Assembly: GCA_012798935.1 (NCBI GenBank)
Contig: JAAZMG010000063.1
Coordinates: forward strand, 1 to 5,346
Length of the DNA: 5,346 bases
Source of the DNA: Tissierellia bacterium
GTDB lineage: Bacteria > Bacillota > Clostridia > Tissierellales > Tepidimicrobiaceae
Direction of reading: 5' to 3'
Shown: positions 1 to 5,346 of the stretch, piece after piece
Layout of the letters: each line of letters begins with the position of its first letter
How positions within the stretch are numbered: the stretch's first letter is position 1
The notes under the pieces: generated by a model
What the model was told of the DNA's origin: nothing
The model's database searches: none
What the model saw: the letters and a program-made list of their open reading frames with translations, nothing else
Position numbers and translations under genes: made by a program

Positions 1-6
1 CCAACT

Positions 7-30
7 GGGCAGACAAAATGTCTGCCCTTT
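7..30 (+). terminator. Hairpin, probable terminator of upstream gene
   Basis: GGGCAGACA (7-15) and TGTCTGCCC (19-27) form a perfect 9-bp stem around an AAA loop, followed by TTT (28-30) and then an A-rich stretch. The stem is strong and GC-rich in an AT-rich setting and lies just before a new promoter, which suits a rho-independent terminator for a gene ending left of the window. The T run is short, so termination may be weak. The arm sequence recurs imperfectly at 2111-2131, so it could instead be a copy of a dispersed palindromic repeat. Confidence 0.6.
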
Positions 31-52
31 AAAATGGTCAATATACAAACAT

Positions 53-79
53 TTAACATATTAACTATTTACATATTAA
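53..79. repeat. Direct repeat ACATATTAA, 15-bp period
   Basis: ACATATTAA occurs at 56-64 and again at 71-79. With one mismatch, the repeat extends to 12 bp (53-64 and 68-79). The second copy overlaps the proposed -35 box at 68-73. It could be a second protein-binding site, but AT-rich sequence yields such repeats by chance and 15 bp is not a whole number of helical turns. Confidence is low that it has a function; the repeat itself is read directly. Confidence 0.35.
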
Positions 80-96
80 TATAAATAGTATATACT
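68..96 (+). promoter_or_regulatory. Sigma-A-type promoter of the efflux operon
   Basis: TTTACA (68-73) matches the -35 consensus TTGACA at five of six positions, and TATACT (91-96) matches the -10 consensus TATAAT at five of six. The spacer is exactly 17 bp. Transcription would start near 103, giving a leader of about 54 nt before the MarR start codon. No other promoter this good was seen in the window, and the tight gene spacing downstream suggests that this one drives all four genes. AT-rich DNA gives false hits, but the spacing and position support this one. Confidence 0.7.
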
Positions 97-98
97 AT
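85..98. promoter_or_regulatory. Perfect 14-bp palindrome, likely MarR operator
   Basis: ATAGTATATACTAT is its own reverse complement and fully contains the proposed -10 box. MarR-family dimers bind palindromic AT-rich sites of roughly this size and commonly repress their own operon by covering the promoter. The repressor gene begins 58 bp downstream. Binding by this particular protein is inferred from position and symmetry. The match stops at the flanking bases (A84 faces A99). Confidence 0.6.
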
Positions 99-156
99 AT
101 TATCGTAGAAGCGGATAGAAATATTTGCCATAAAAAATTATCTAAGAGGTGAAAAA

Positions 157-657
157 ATGGAGCGATTGGAAAAATTAGCCGAAAGCTACAAATGGATAGA
201 AAAAATAGCAGGTAAAGCCACTATTGAATTTCTCAAAACTACGGATATGTTAGAAGAAGTACATGATAGATTTTTTAAAGAATACGACCTATCCAATACA
301 AAGTTTAATGTACTAGTAATCCTTTACAAAGGACGTAAAGAAGAAATTTACATGTCAAACATTGGAGAGAGGATGCTTTTATCTAATGCCAATATTACCG
401 GTTTAGTAGATAGATTGGAAGAACAAGCCTTTGTTAAAAGGGTTAGAAGCATTAAAGATAGGAGAAAAATAGCCGTTAAAATTACAGAAGAAGGTGTTAA
501 ATGTGTAGAAAAGGTTATAGAAGATTATAAGATATGGTCTAAAAGACTATCAGGCACATTAACTACAGAGGAAAATAAACAATTAGTAAAATTGTTAAAA
601 AGTCTGCAACAGGGAATTATGCAAATTGAAAGGGAAGGCAGTATAAGCCCATTATAG
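157..657 (+). CDS. MarR-family transcriptional regulator
   Basis: The gene encodes a 166-residue winged helix-turn-helix protein of typical MarR length, expected to be a cytoplasmic DNA-binding dimer that loses DNA affinity on binding a small molecule. Residues 1-45 look like N-terminal dimerisation helices. Residues 66-90 carry the helix-turn-helix, including the recognition-helix stretch SNANITGLVDRLEEQ. The wing holds the family hallmark D101-R102-R103 followed by beta-strand residues and ITEEG. Residues 114-160 form the C-terminal dimer helices. There is one cysteine (C116), so a multi-cysteine redox switch is unlikely. The start is supported by GAGGTG (146-151), five bases before the ATG. 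It is first in the operon, 15 bp ahead of the TolC-like gene, with a palindrome over its promoter at 85-98, so it most likely represses itself and the pump genes. The ligand cannot be read from the sequence. Confidence 0.95.
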   Translation: MERLEKLAESYKWIEKIAGKATIEFLKTTDMLEEVHDRFFKEYDLSNTKFNVLVILYKGRKEEIYMSNIGERMLLSNANITGLVDRLEEQAFVKRVRSIKDRRKIAVKITEEGVKCVEKVIEDYKIWSKRLSGTLTTEENKQLVKLLKSLQQGIMQIEREGSISPL

Positions 658-672
658 AAAGGAGATAAAGAT

Positions 673-2103
673 ATGAAAATAACAAAGAAAATACTAATTC
701 CAATTTTTATACTTACATTAATATTTACTTCCTATACCCAAGCCTTTGCTTCTGGGGAAGAAGTAGTAAACCTAACTATAGAAGATGCAGTTACTACAGG
801 AATAGAAAACAGCATATTATTAGATCAAGTTGAAAAGGAAATAGAATTATCCAATGTAGCAAAGAGGAGAGCTTCTTACTCTGCAAGAAAGTTGAGACGT
901 GGTAAGGATGATTTGAAGAAAGCTCGAAAGGAAATAAATCAGGCAGAAGGACTGTTGCAACAGGATATAACTCCTGGAGACATAACATTACCAGATGGAA
1001 CAACCATACCTGCAGGAACTAATATAGGAGGTATAGGTTTACCTTCTGAAGTTCAAGATGAAATAAGGAAAGGTATAAGAGAATCCATTGATGAGTCAAA
1101 AGAACGATTAAGTGGTGGAAGTTTAAAAATCATCAACGCTCTTCAAGAAGCAGGAGGCACTATTTCATCTGCCCTTGATTTTGCCAGCTTAGATGCATTA
1201 ACTGTAGACTCTACCTCTGATGTAATGAAAACCATGACAGAGATTGGATTTGAAGTTACTCAAGCCTCCTTTGATATTTACAAAAATAGTATTGCCTTAT
1301 TAATTCAAAAAAACTATTATGATGTTCTCCAAGCTAAACAGATGCTAGAAGTAAGAGAAAAAGCCATGAAAAGAGGAGAAACTCAATATGAGTTTGCAAA
1401 AGCCAGCTATGAAGAAGGATTAAAGCCTAAAGACGATATGCTTGTAGCTAGCAACTACTATAAAGCTACAAAGATACAATATGAAAAAGCAAAAGGGGAT
1501 TTAGAAAACTCTATTATTGAGTTAAAGAAAAACTTAAATATAGGATTTGACAAAGAAATAGTATTAACCGATGTATTAGTAGAAGAAGTGGAAGATTTTG
1601 ATTTAAATGAAGGATTAGTAAACGGGATGAAAGAGAGACTAGAAATAAAAAAGACCTTAGGAGAAGTAGTTGTATATAATTTAAACTTTGATGAAACCAA
1701 GAAAAAATATCCTTCGAACACATTCCAATATCAAGAAGCAGAAATATTAAAAAACAAATCAGCATTAAACTTTGAACAAGCAAAGCTAGAGGTAGAAAAT
1801 TCTATACGTCAATCTTACAACAATGTAAACACCGTAGCTTCTATGCTAGAATCTACAAAAGAAATGGTAGACGAAGCTAAAGAAAATCTAGAAATAGCCA
1901 TATTAAAATACAAAGAAGGATTTGGAGTAGAAACTAGCTTACTTAAAAACTTAAACTTAGAAGATTCAGCAGGAACCATAGTTGAAGTTTTAGCAGCAGA
2001 AGAAAAATTAGCAGAAATTGAAGAAAGTGTTGTACAAGTAACCTATGCATATAATTTAGCTCGTATGCAATACCTAAACAACACAGGTAATTTTCTATAT
2101 TAA
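673..2103 (+). CDS. TolC-family channel protein of the efflux system
   Basis: This 476-residue exported protein matches the outer-membrane efflux (TolC) family. Residues 1-26 form a signal peptide (KITKK, a hydrophobic core, then QAFA before Ser27). The protein has no cysteine, so it is not lipidated. The mature start has the family opening LTIEDAVTTGIENS (34-47), then a long helix to about 98. A Gly/Pro-rich linker (99-124), a short helix (125-146) and a Gly/Ser/Thr-rich stretch to about 183 follow. Residues 186-290 are the classic first coiled-coil repeat with the tip motif EEGLKPKDDMLVAS (247-260), ending KKNLNIG. Residues 350-476 form the second repeat, with GTIVEVLAAEEKL (434-446) and a C-terminal heptad helix. 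An outer-membrane-style barrel hairpin is not evident in repeat 2, and its tip has extra residues. AAAGGAG (658-664), eight bases upstream, sets the start. It presumably forms a trimeric conduit docking to the adaptor encoded next. In a monoderm host its final location would be uncertain. Confidence 0.92.
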   Translation: MKITKKILIPIFILTLIFTSYTQAFASGEEVVNLTIEDAVTTGIENSILLDQVEKEIELSNVAKRRASYSARKLRRGKDDLKKARKEINQAEGLLQQDITPGDITLPDGTTIPAGTNIGGIGLPSEVQDEIRKGIRESIDESKERLSGGSLKIINALQEAGGTISSALDFASLDALTVDSTSDVMKTMTEIGFEVTQASFDIYKNSIALLIQKNYYDVLQAKQMLEVREKAMKRGETQYEFAKASYEEGLKPKDDMLVASNYYKATKIQYEKAKGDLENSIIELKKNLNIGFDKEIVLTDVLVEEVEDFDLNEGLVNGMKERLEIKKTLGEVVVYNLNFDETKKKYPSNTFQYQEAEILKNKSALNFEQAKLEVENSIRQSYNNVNTVASMLESTKEMVDEAKENLEIAILKYKEGFGVETSLLKNLNLEDSAGTIVEVLAAEEKLAEIEESVVQVTYAYNLARMQYLNNTGNFLY

Positions 2104-2105
2104 AA

Positions 2106-2135
2106 CATAGGGGCAGACCTATGTGCCTGCCACAT
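2106..2135 (+). repeat. Competing hairpins in the tolC-like/adaptor gap
   Basis: Three alternative stems overlap in the 66-bp gap (2104-2169). CATAGG (2106-2111) pairs with CCTATG (2118-2123), GGCAG (2112-2116) with CTGCC (2127-2131), and ATGTG (2121-2125) with CACAT (2131-2135). No T run follows, so this does not look like a terminator and transcription should continue into the adaptor gene. The GGGCAGAC arm also occurs at 7-14. Possible roles are a copy of a small dispersed palindrome, an mRNA processing or stability site, or a check on adaptor expression. The sequence does not decide between them. Confidence 0.5.
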
Positions 2136-2169
2136 ACAATTGGAATATTATAATTAGAGGGGGACAAAC

Positions 2170-3363
2170 ATGAAATCAACAAAAACCAAAATACTAATAC
2201 TGATGCTAATGATTATACTAATACTAACTAATACCATGCTCTACGGCTGCAAAAGAAAAGAAGTGGAAGAAGTTGAAGATCCATTAAAGCCTGTTACTAT
2301 AATGGAAGTTAAAACGGAAGATTACTCTAATGATATTGAAATCAGTGGTAATGTAAAACCTGCTCAATTGATAAAACAAGGTTTTAAAGTGGCAGGGGTT
2401 ATAGGAGATGTCTATGTAAAAGAAGGAGATCATATATCAGAAGGTCAAGCCCTTATGAGTTTAAATCCACATGATTATGAACTAGGGGTTATAGCTGCTC
2501 AGGCTCAATACGAATCCTTAGATATGCAACTTAAAAGCAAAATAGACTCTTCTGTAAATCAAGCTAAAGCTAATTTGGAATTTATAAAAACTCAACTAGA
2601 TCGGGTAAGAAGACTTCATGAAAAAGGTGCAGTAGCTACAAAAACAGTAGAAGAGCTAGAAGTTGCTCTAGTAGTAGCAGAAAATACCTACCAAGAAGCA
2701 TTAGATGCAAGGGATACATCTATAGCTCAGCTTAGGCAAGCAGAAGCTGCCCTTGAACTTGCCCAATCCCAATTAGATGATACAGTATTAAAAAGTCCAA
2801 TAACTGGAACCGTAGTAAAGCAAATTGCAGAAATAGGAGAAACTATGGCTCCAGGATATCCTGTTTTAGTTCTAGGTCGTTTAGACACCCTAGAAGTAGA
2901 AGTAGGAGTGCCAGATAATCTAATAGATAATATACAAAAAGGAGAAAAAGTAAATCTATTTATATATGGAATAGACAAAGAATTAGAAGGAGTTATATCC
3001 AATATAGATACTACTGCTGATCCTGAAACCAGAACCTTTGGAGTAAAAATCGACATAAGCAATGAAGATGGAGACATTAAACCTGGTATGATAGCTAATG
3101 TAGTCATAGGCATGGAAAAATTATCATCAATTATGATTCCTATAGATTCAGTTACAGATGATGCAGAAGGCTCCTTTGTATTTGTCTATGATGAAGAAAC
3201 AGAAACCGTTAGCAAAAGAGAAGTTGAAGTAGGAGAAATATATGAGGATTCTATACAGATTAATGATGGACTTAAGGATGGTGAACTAGTAGTTATAGAA
3301 GGACAATATGGTCTATTAGATGAAGAAAAAGTAAAAGCTAGGAGAGTTGAAAACGATGACTAA
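2170..3363 (+). CDS. RND efflux adaptor lipoprotein (AcrA/MexA/HlyD type)
   Basis: This 397-residue membrane-fusion protein links the RND pump to the TolC-like channel. Residues 1-26 form a lipoprotein signal sequence ending in the lipobox LYGC (24-27), so Cys27 should be lipid-anchored to the outer face of the cytoplasmic membrane. A short acidic linker follows. Residues 41-105 contain the first half of the lipoyl domain (VAGVIGDVYVKEGDHISEGQ, 74-93). Residues 108-204 are an alpha-helical hairpin, with a turn at 145-157 resembling the RLS channel-docking motif: R145 and L149 are present, but Ala156 (followed by Thr157) replaces the Ser. Residues 207-235 complete the lipoyl domain (LKSPITGTVV and GETMAPG). 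Residues 240-316 are the beta-barrel domain with TTADPETRTF (281-290) and KPGMIANVVIG, and the rest is the membrane-proximal domain. The start is set by GAGGGGG (2157-2163), six bases upstream. The 3' end overlaps the pump gene by 8 bp. The length is normal for the family. Confidence 0.96.
   Translation: MKSTKTKILILMLMIILILTNTMLYGCKRKEVEEVEDPLKPVTIMEVKTEDYSNDIEISGNVKPAQLIKQGFKVAGVIGDVYVKEGDHISEGQALMSLNPHDYELGVIAAQAQYESLDMQLKSKIDSSVNQAKANLEFIKTQLDRVRRLHEKGAVATKTVEELEVALVVAENTYQEALDARDTSIAQLRQAEAALELAQSQLDDTVLKSPITGTVVKQIAEIGETMAPGYPVLVLGRLDTLEVEVGVPDNLIDNIQKGEKVNLFIYGIDKELEGVISNIDTTADPETRTFGVKIDISNEDGDIKPGMIANVVIGMEKLSSIMIPIDSVTDDAEGSFVFVYDEETETVSKREVEVGEIYEDSIQINDGLKDGELVVIEGQYGLLDEEKVKARRVENDD
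3340..3344 (+). promoter_or_regulatory. Pump ribosome binding site inside adaptor gene
   Basis: AGGAG lies within the last codons of the adaptor gene, 11 bases before the ATG at 3356. It supports that ATG as the pump start even though the ATG is out of frame inside the upstream gene. The spacing is slightly long, which may make pump translation depend on ribosomes finishing the adaptor message and would keep the two proteins in fixed proportion. Confidence 0.7.
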
Positions 3364-5346
3364 ATGGTGCATAGAACATAGAAGTATTATAGCTATGCTT
3401 TCCATCTTTACAATTATATTTGGAATAGTTATATATATAAATATGGAAAGACAAGAAAATCCAGATGTTGTATCTCCAGGGGCAACTATAAAGACCATCT
3501 ACCCAGGAGGTACACCAGAAGATATAGAAAGGCTTATCGTAAAACCACTAGAGGACAAAATACACGAAGTTCCTAATATAAAGCTTATGGAAAGCTATTC
3601 TTTGGATAATGTAGGAGTTATAGTAGTTAGACTAGAAGATATAACCGATGAAGAGATAATTGAAACATGGAATAAAGTAAAAGACAAAGTAGATGAAACT
3701 GACCTACCCGATGGAGCTTGGGAACCTGATATAGATACAGAACTAGCTGATACATATGGCATGCTATTTACAATAAGCGGGGAAGGATTCAAATATAAGG
3801 ATTTAAAAAAAGCAGCAGATGAAGTACAAGAAGGGCTAGAAAAGATTAAAGGGGTATCAAGGGTTGAGATAGATGGTCATGTAAATGATGAAATCCACAT
3901 AAACTTAAACTTATTGAGGATGAAGCATTTTAATATCCCTATAAACAATATAGGAACAGCCCTAAAAGCAAGAAATATAAACATTCCCGGTGGAAGCCTT
4001 AAATTACAAAAATCAAACATACCTGTATCTACCACTGGAGAATATGCTGATATAGAAGATATTAAAAACACAATAGTAGGAATGTCAGAAACAGGTAATA
4101 TAATATATCTAAAAGATATTGCAAATATAACCAAAGAAGAAGGAGAAAGGGATGTATTTATAAGTAGTAATGGAGATAAAGCATTACTTCTTACAATAAA
4201 ATATTCTGAAGGAGAAAATGTAGTTAAAGTAGGAGATGAGGTAAAGAGTTTTCTAAAGAATTATCAAAAATCCCTTCCAGGGGGTATGAAAATAACCATA
4301 ATAACGGATCAATCCGAATATGTAGATGATGCTATTAAAGATTTTGAAGGCAATTTAATAGCAGCTATTGTATTAGTAGTAGTTGTAGTATTGATAACTA
4401 TGGGTGCTAGATCTGCTATAGTAGTATCTTCATCTATACCTATAACGGTCATGACAACTTTTATTTTTATGAGAGCATTTGGGATTATACTTCATCAAGT
4501 TTCCATAGCTTCATTAATAGTTTGTCTTGGATTAATGGTTGCCAATGCAATAGTTGCCAATGATAATATGTATCTTCATCTATCCCAAGGGAAGGAACGA
4601 AAGGAAGCTATTATAGGTGGAATAAAAGAAGTAAAAATTCCTATATTAACATCTACTCTAACAACAATAGCCTCTTTCTTGCCATTGGTTATGATGCAAG
4701 GGGTTGCAGGAAAATTTATTAAAGATTTACCTGTAATGGTTACAGCAGCCCTGTCCAGTTCCTATTTAATATCCTTAACTGTAGTTCCTGCTATGGGATA
4801 TACCTTCTTAAAGGATAGTAATAGTAGCAAAAAGGAGGATTCAAATAAGAAAAAAAGACCAGGTCTAACCAAAAAGATAAGTAAATTATTTGTAGGACAA
4901 TATGAATTCTTACTAAACAATGCTTTAAAAAAGCCAAAGACTGCTATTGCAATTGCAACTGGCACTTTAGTACTGGTAAGTTTCCTTATACCAACTTTAG
5001 GTCTTCAGCTATTCCCCTTTGTAGAAAGGGACCAATATGTAATTGACGTTACCCTTATGGAAGGTACAACAGTAGAAAGAACCAATGAAGTCATTTCAGA
5101 TGTAGAAAAGATACTTTTAGATGATCCATCAGTTGATACATTTTTATCCAAAGTTGGAGACGGTATTCCTAAATTCTATGCATCCTTCTTTGGAAATCAA
5201 ATTGCCAGCAACAAAGGTCAATTTGTAGTCAACGGAAAGATAGATGAAATTGATAGAATTCAACGAGAATTAAATAGCAATATTCAAGGGGCAAGGATAG
5301 AGGTAAAACAACTTGAAAATGCTATTCCAGTAGAACTACCTGTTCA
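3356..5346 (+). CDS. RND-family efflux pump, 5' part (runs off window)
   Basis: This is the first 663 residues of an AcrB/HAE1-like inner-membrane pump. The frame is open from the ATG to the window edge, and full-length relatives have about 1000-1050 residues. TM1 is at about 11-28. The first porter region follows, with the hallmark YPGGTPEDIERLIVKPLED (49-67), LPDG (117-120) and GVSRVEIDG (166-174). TM2 to TM6 fall near 333-349, 352-372, 382-402, 427-446 and 458-484. TM3 to TM5 carry SSSIPITV (358-365), GLMVANAIVANDN (392-404) and ILTSTLTTIASFLPL (430-444). A lysine-rich cytoplasmic linker (486-527), TM7 (529-549) and the start of the second porter region follow, with FPFVERDQ (553-560) and VELPV at the cut. 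The protein should use the proton gradient to expel drugs or other amphiphiles through the adaptor and TolC-like partner; the substrate is not readable. In TM4, Ala396-Asn397 replaces the usual Asp-Asp or Asp-Asn proton-relay pair. The matching TM10 lysine lies outside the window. It overlaps the adaptor gene by 8 bp. Confidence 0.96.
   Translation, partial: MTKWCIEHRSIIAMLSIFTIIFGIVIYINMERQENPDVVSPGATIKTIYPGGTPEDIERLIVKPLEDKIHEVPNIKLMESYSLDNVGVIVVRLEDITDEEIIETWNKVKDKVDETDLPDGAWEPDIDTELADTYGMLFTISGEGFKYKDLKKAADEVQEGLEKIKGVSRVEIDGHVNDEIHINLNLLRMKHFNIPINNIGTALKARNINIPGGSLKLQKSNIPVSTTGEYADIEDIKNTIVGMSETGNIIYLKDIANITKEEGERDVFISSNGDKALLLTIKYSEGENVVKVGDEVKSFLKNYQKSLPGGMKITIITDQSEYVDDAIKDFEGNLIAAIVLVVVVVLITMGARSAIVVSSSIPITVMTTFIFMRAFGIILHQVSIASLIVCLGLMVANAIVANDNMYLHLSQGKERKEAIIGGIKEVKIPILTSTLTTIASFLPLVMMQGVAGKFIKDLPVMVTAALSSSYLISLTVVPAMGYTFLKDSNSSKKEDSNKKKRPGLTKKISKLFVGQYEFLLNNALKKPKTAIAIATGTLVLVSFLIPTLGLQLFPFVERDQYVIDVTLMEGTTVERTNEVISDVEKILLDDPSVDTFLSKVGDGIPKFYASFFGNQIASNKGQFVVNGKIDEIDRIQRELNSNIQGARIEVKQLENAIPVELPV

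Noticed and set aside
103..156. Riboswitch or other structured leader ahead of the MarR gene
   Set aside because: The predicted leader is only about 54 nt and AT-rich. No stable stem or known aptamer-like pattern was seen.
1458..1783. Two overlapping reverse-strand open frames (87 and 89 codons) within the TolC-like gene
   Set aside because: They lie wholly inside a well-supported coding region, have no recognisable domain or convincing ribosome binding site, and are Phe/Ser/Leu-rich as expected for the complement of Lys/Glu-rich coiled-coil codons.
2106..2123. CATAGG/CCTATG hairpin as a terminator after the TolC-like gene
   Set aside because: The stem is only 6 bp and is followed by mixed sequence with no T run. 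The adaptor, the obligate partner, follows on the same strand with no clear promoter in the gap.
2727..3113. 128-codon reverse-strand open frame inside the adaptor gene
   Set aside because: The forward frame encodes a clear adaptor with family motifs over the same stretch. The reverse product is low-complexity Ser/Thr/Pro-rich with no family features.
4538..4570. Loss of the TM4 aspartate as an artefact of a frameshift
   Set aside because: The reading frame continues with conserved RND residues directly on both sides of the motif, so no shift is present. A single-base substitution error cannot be excluded from sequence alone.
3316..4965. Several short reverse-strand open frames (60-85 codons) under the pump gene
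   Set aside because: The forward frame is continuous and carries RND motifs throughout. The hydrophobic reverse products are shadows of that frame.

Overview
This window carries one co-directional (+ strand) gene set that encodes a tripartite RND-type efflux system with its regulator. The order is a MarR-family repressor (157-657), a TolC-family channel protein (673-2103), a lipoprotein RND adaptor of the AcrA/MexA/HlyD class (2170-3363), and the first 663 codons of an RND inner-membrane pump (3356 to the window edge). The pump is still open in frame at the last base, and about a third of the usual RND length should lie beyond it.

The DNA is AT-rich, uses ATA, AGA and GGA codons heavily, and has strong purine-rich Shine-Dalgarno sites before each gene. 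The adaptor has a typical lipobox. These traits point to a low-GC Firmicute, most likely a clostridial or Tissierella/Alkaliphilus-like anaerobe. That is inference from composition and style; no marker gene in the window fixes the taxon. A complete RND/adaptor/TolC set is the classic drug-efflux layout of diderm bacteria, so either the host is a diderm Firmicute or the system has been adapted to a cell without an outer membrane.

Layout: positions 1-30 hold a perfect 9-bp hairpin with a short T run, probably the terminator of an upstream gene that is not in the window. Positions 31-156 are the control region. A good sigma-A-type promoter (TTTACA, 17 bp, TATACT) has its -10 box inside a perfect 14-bp palindrome at 85-98, as expected for a self-repressing MarR operon. 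The four genes follow with gaps of 15 bp and 66 bp and then an 8-bp overlap. The 66-bp gap holds competing small hairpins whose arms resemble those of the hairpin at position 7. No other gap is long enough to hide a gene.

Working model: the MarR protein represses the operon until a ligand releases it. The pump, adaptor and TolC-like protein then assemble into an export complex of unknown substrate. Two features depart from the textbook. The pump has Ala-Asn where the TM4 proton-relay motif normally has Asp-Asp or Asp-Asn. The TolC-like protein appears to lack the beta-barrel hairpin in its second repeat and has extra residues at the matching adaptor-facing tip. These are the points most worth following up.
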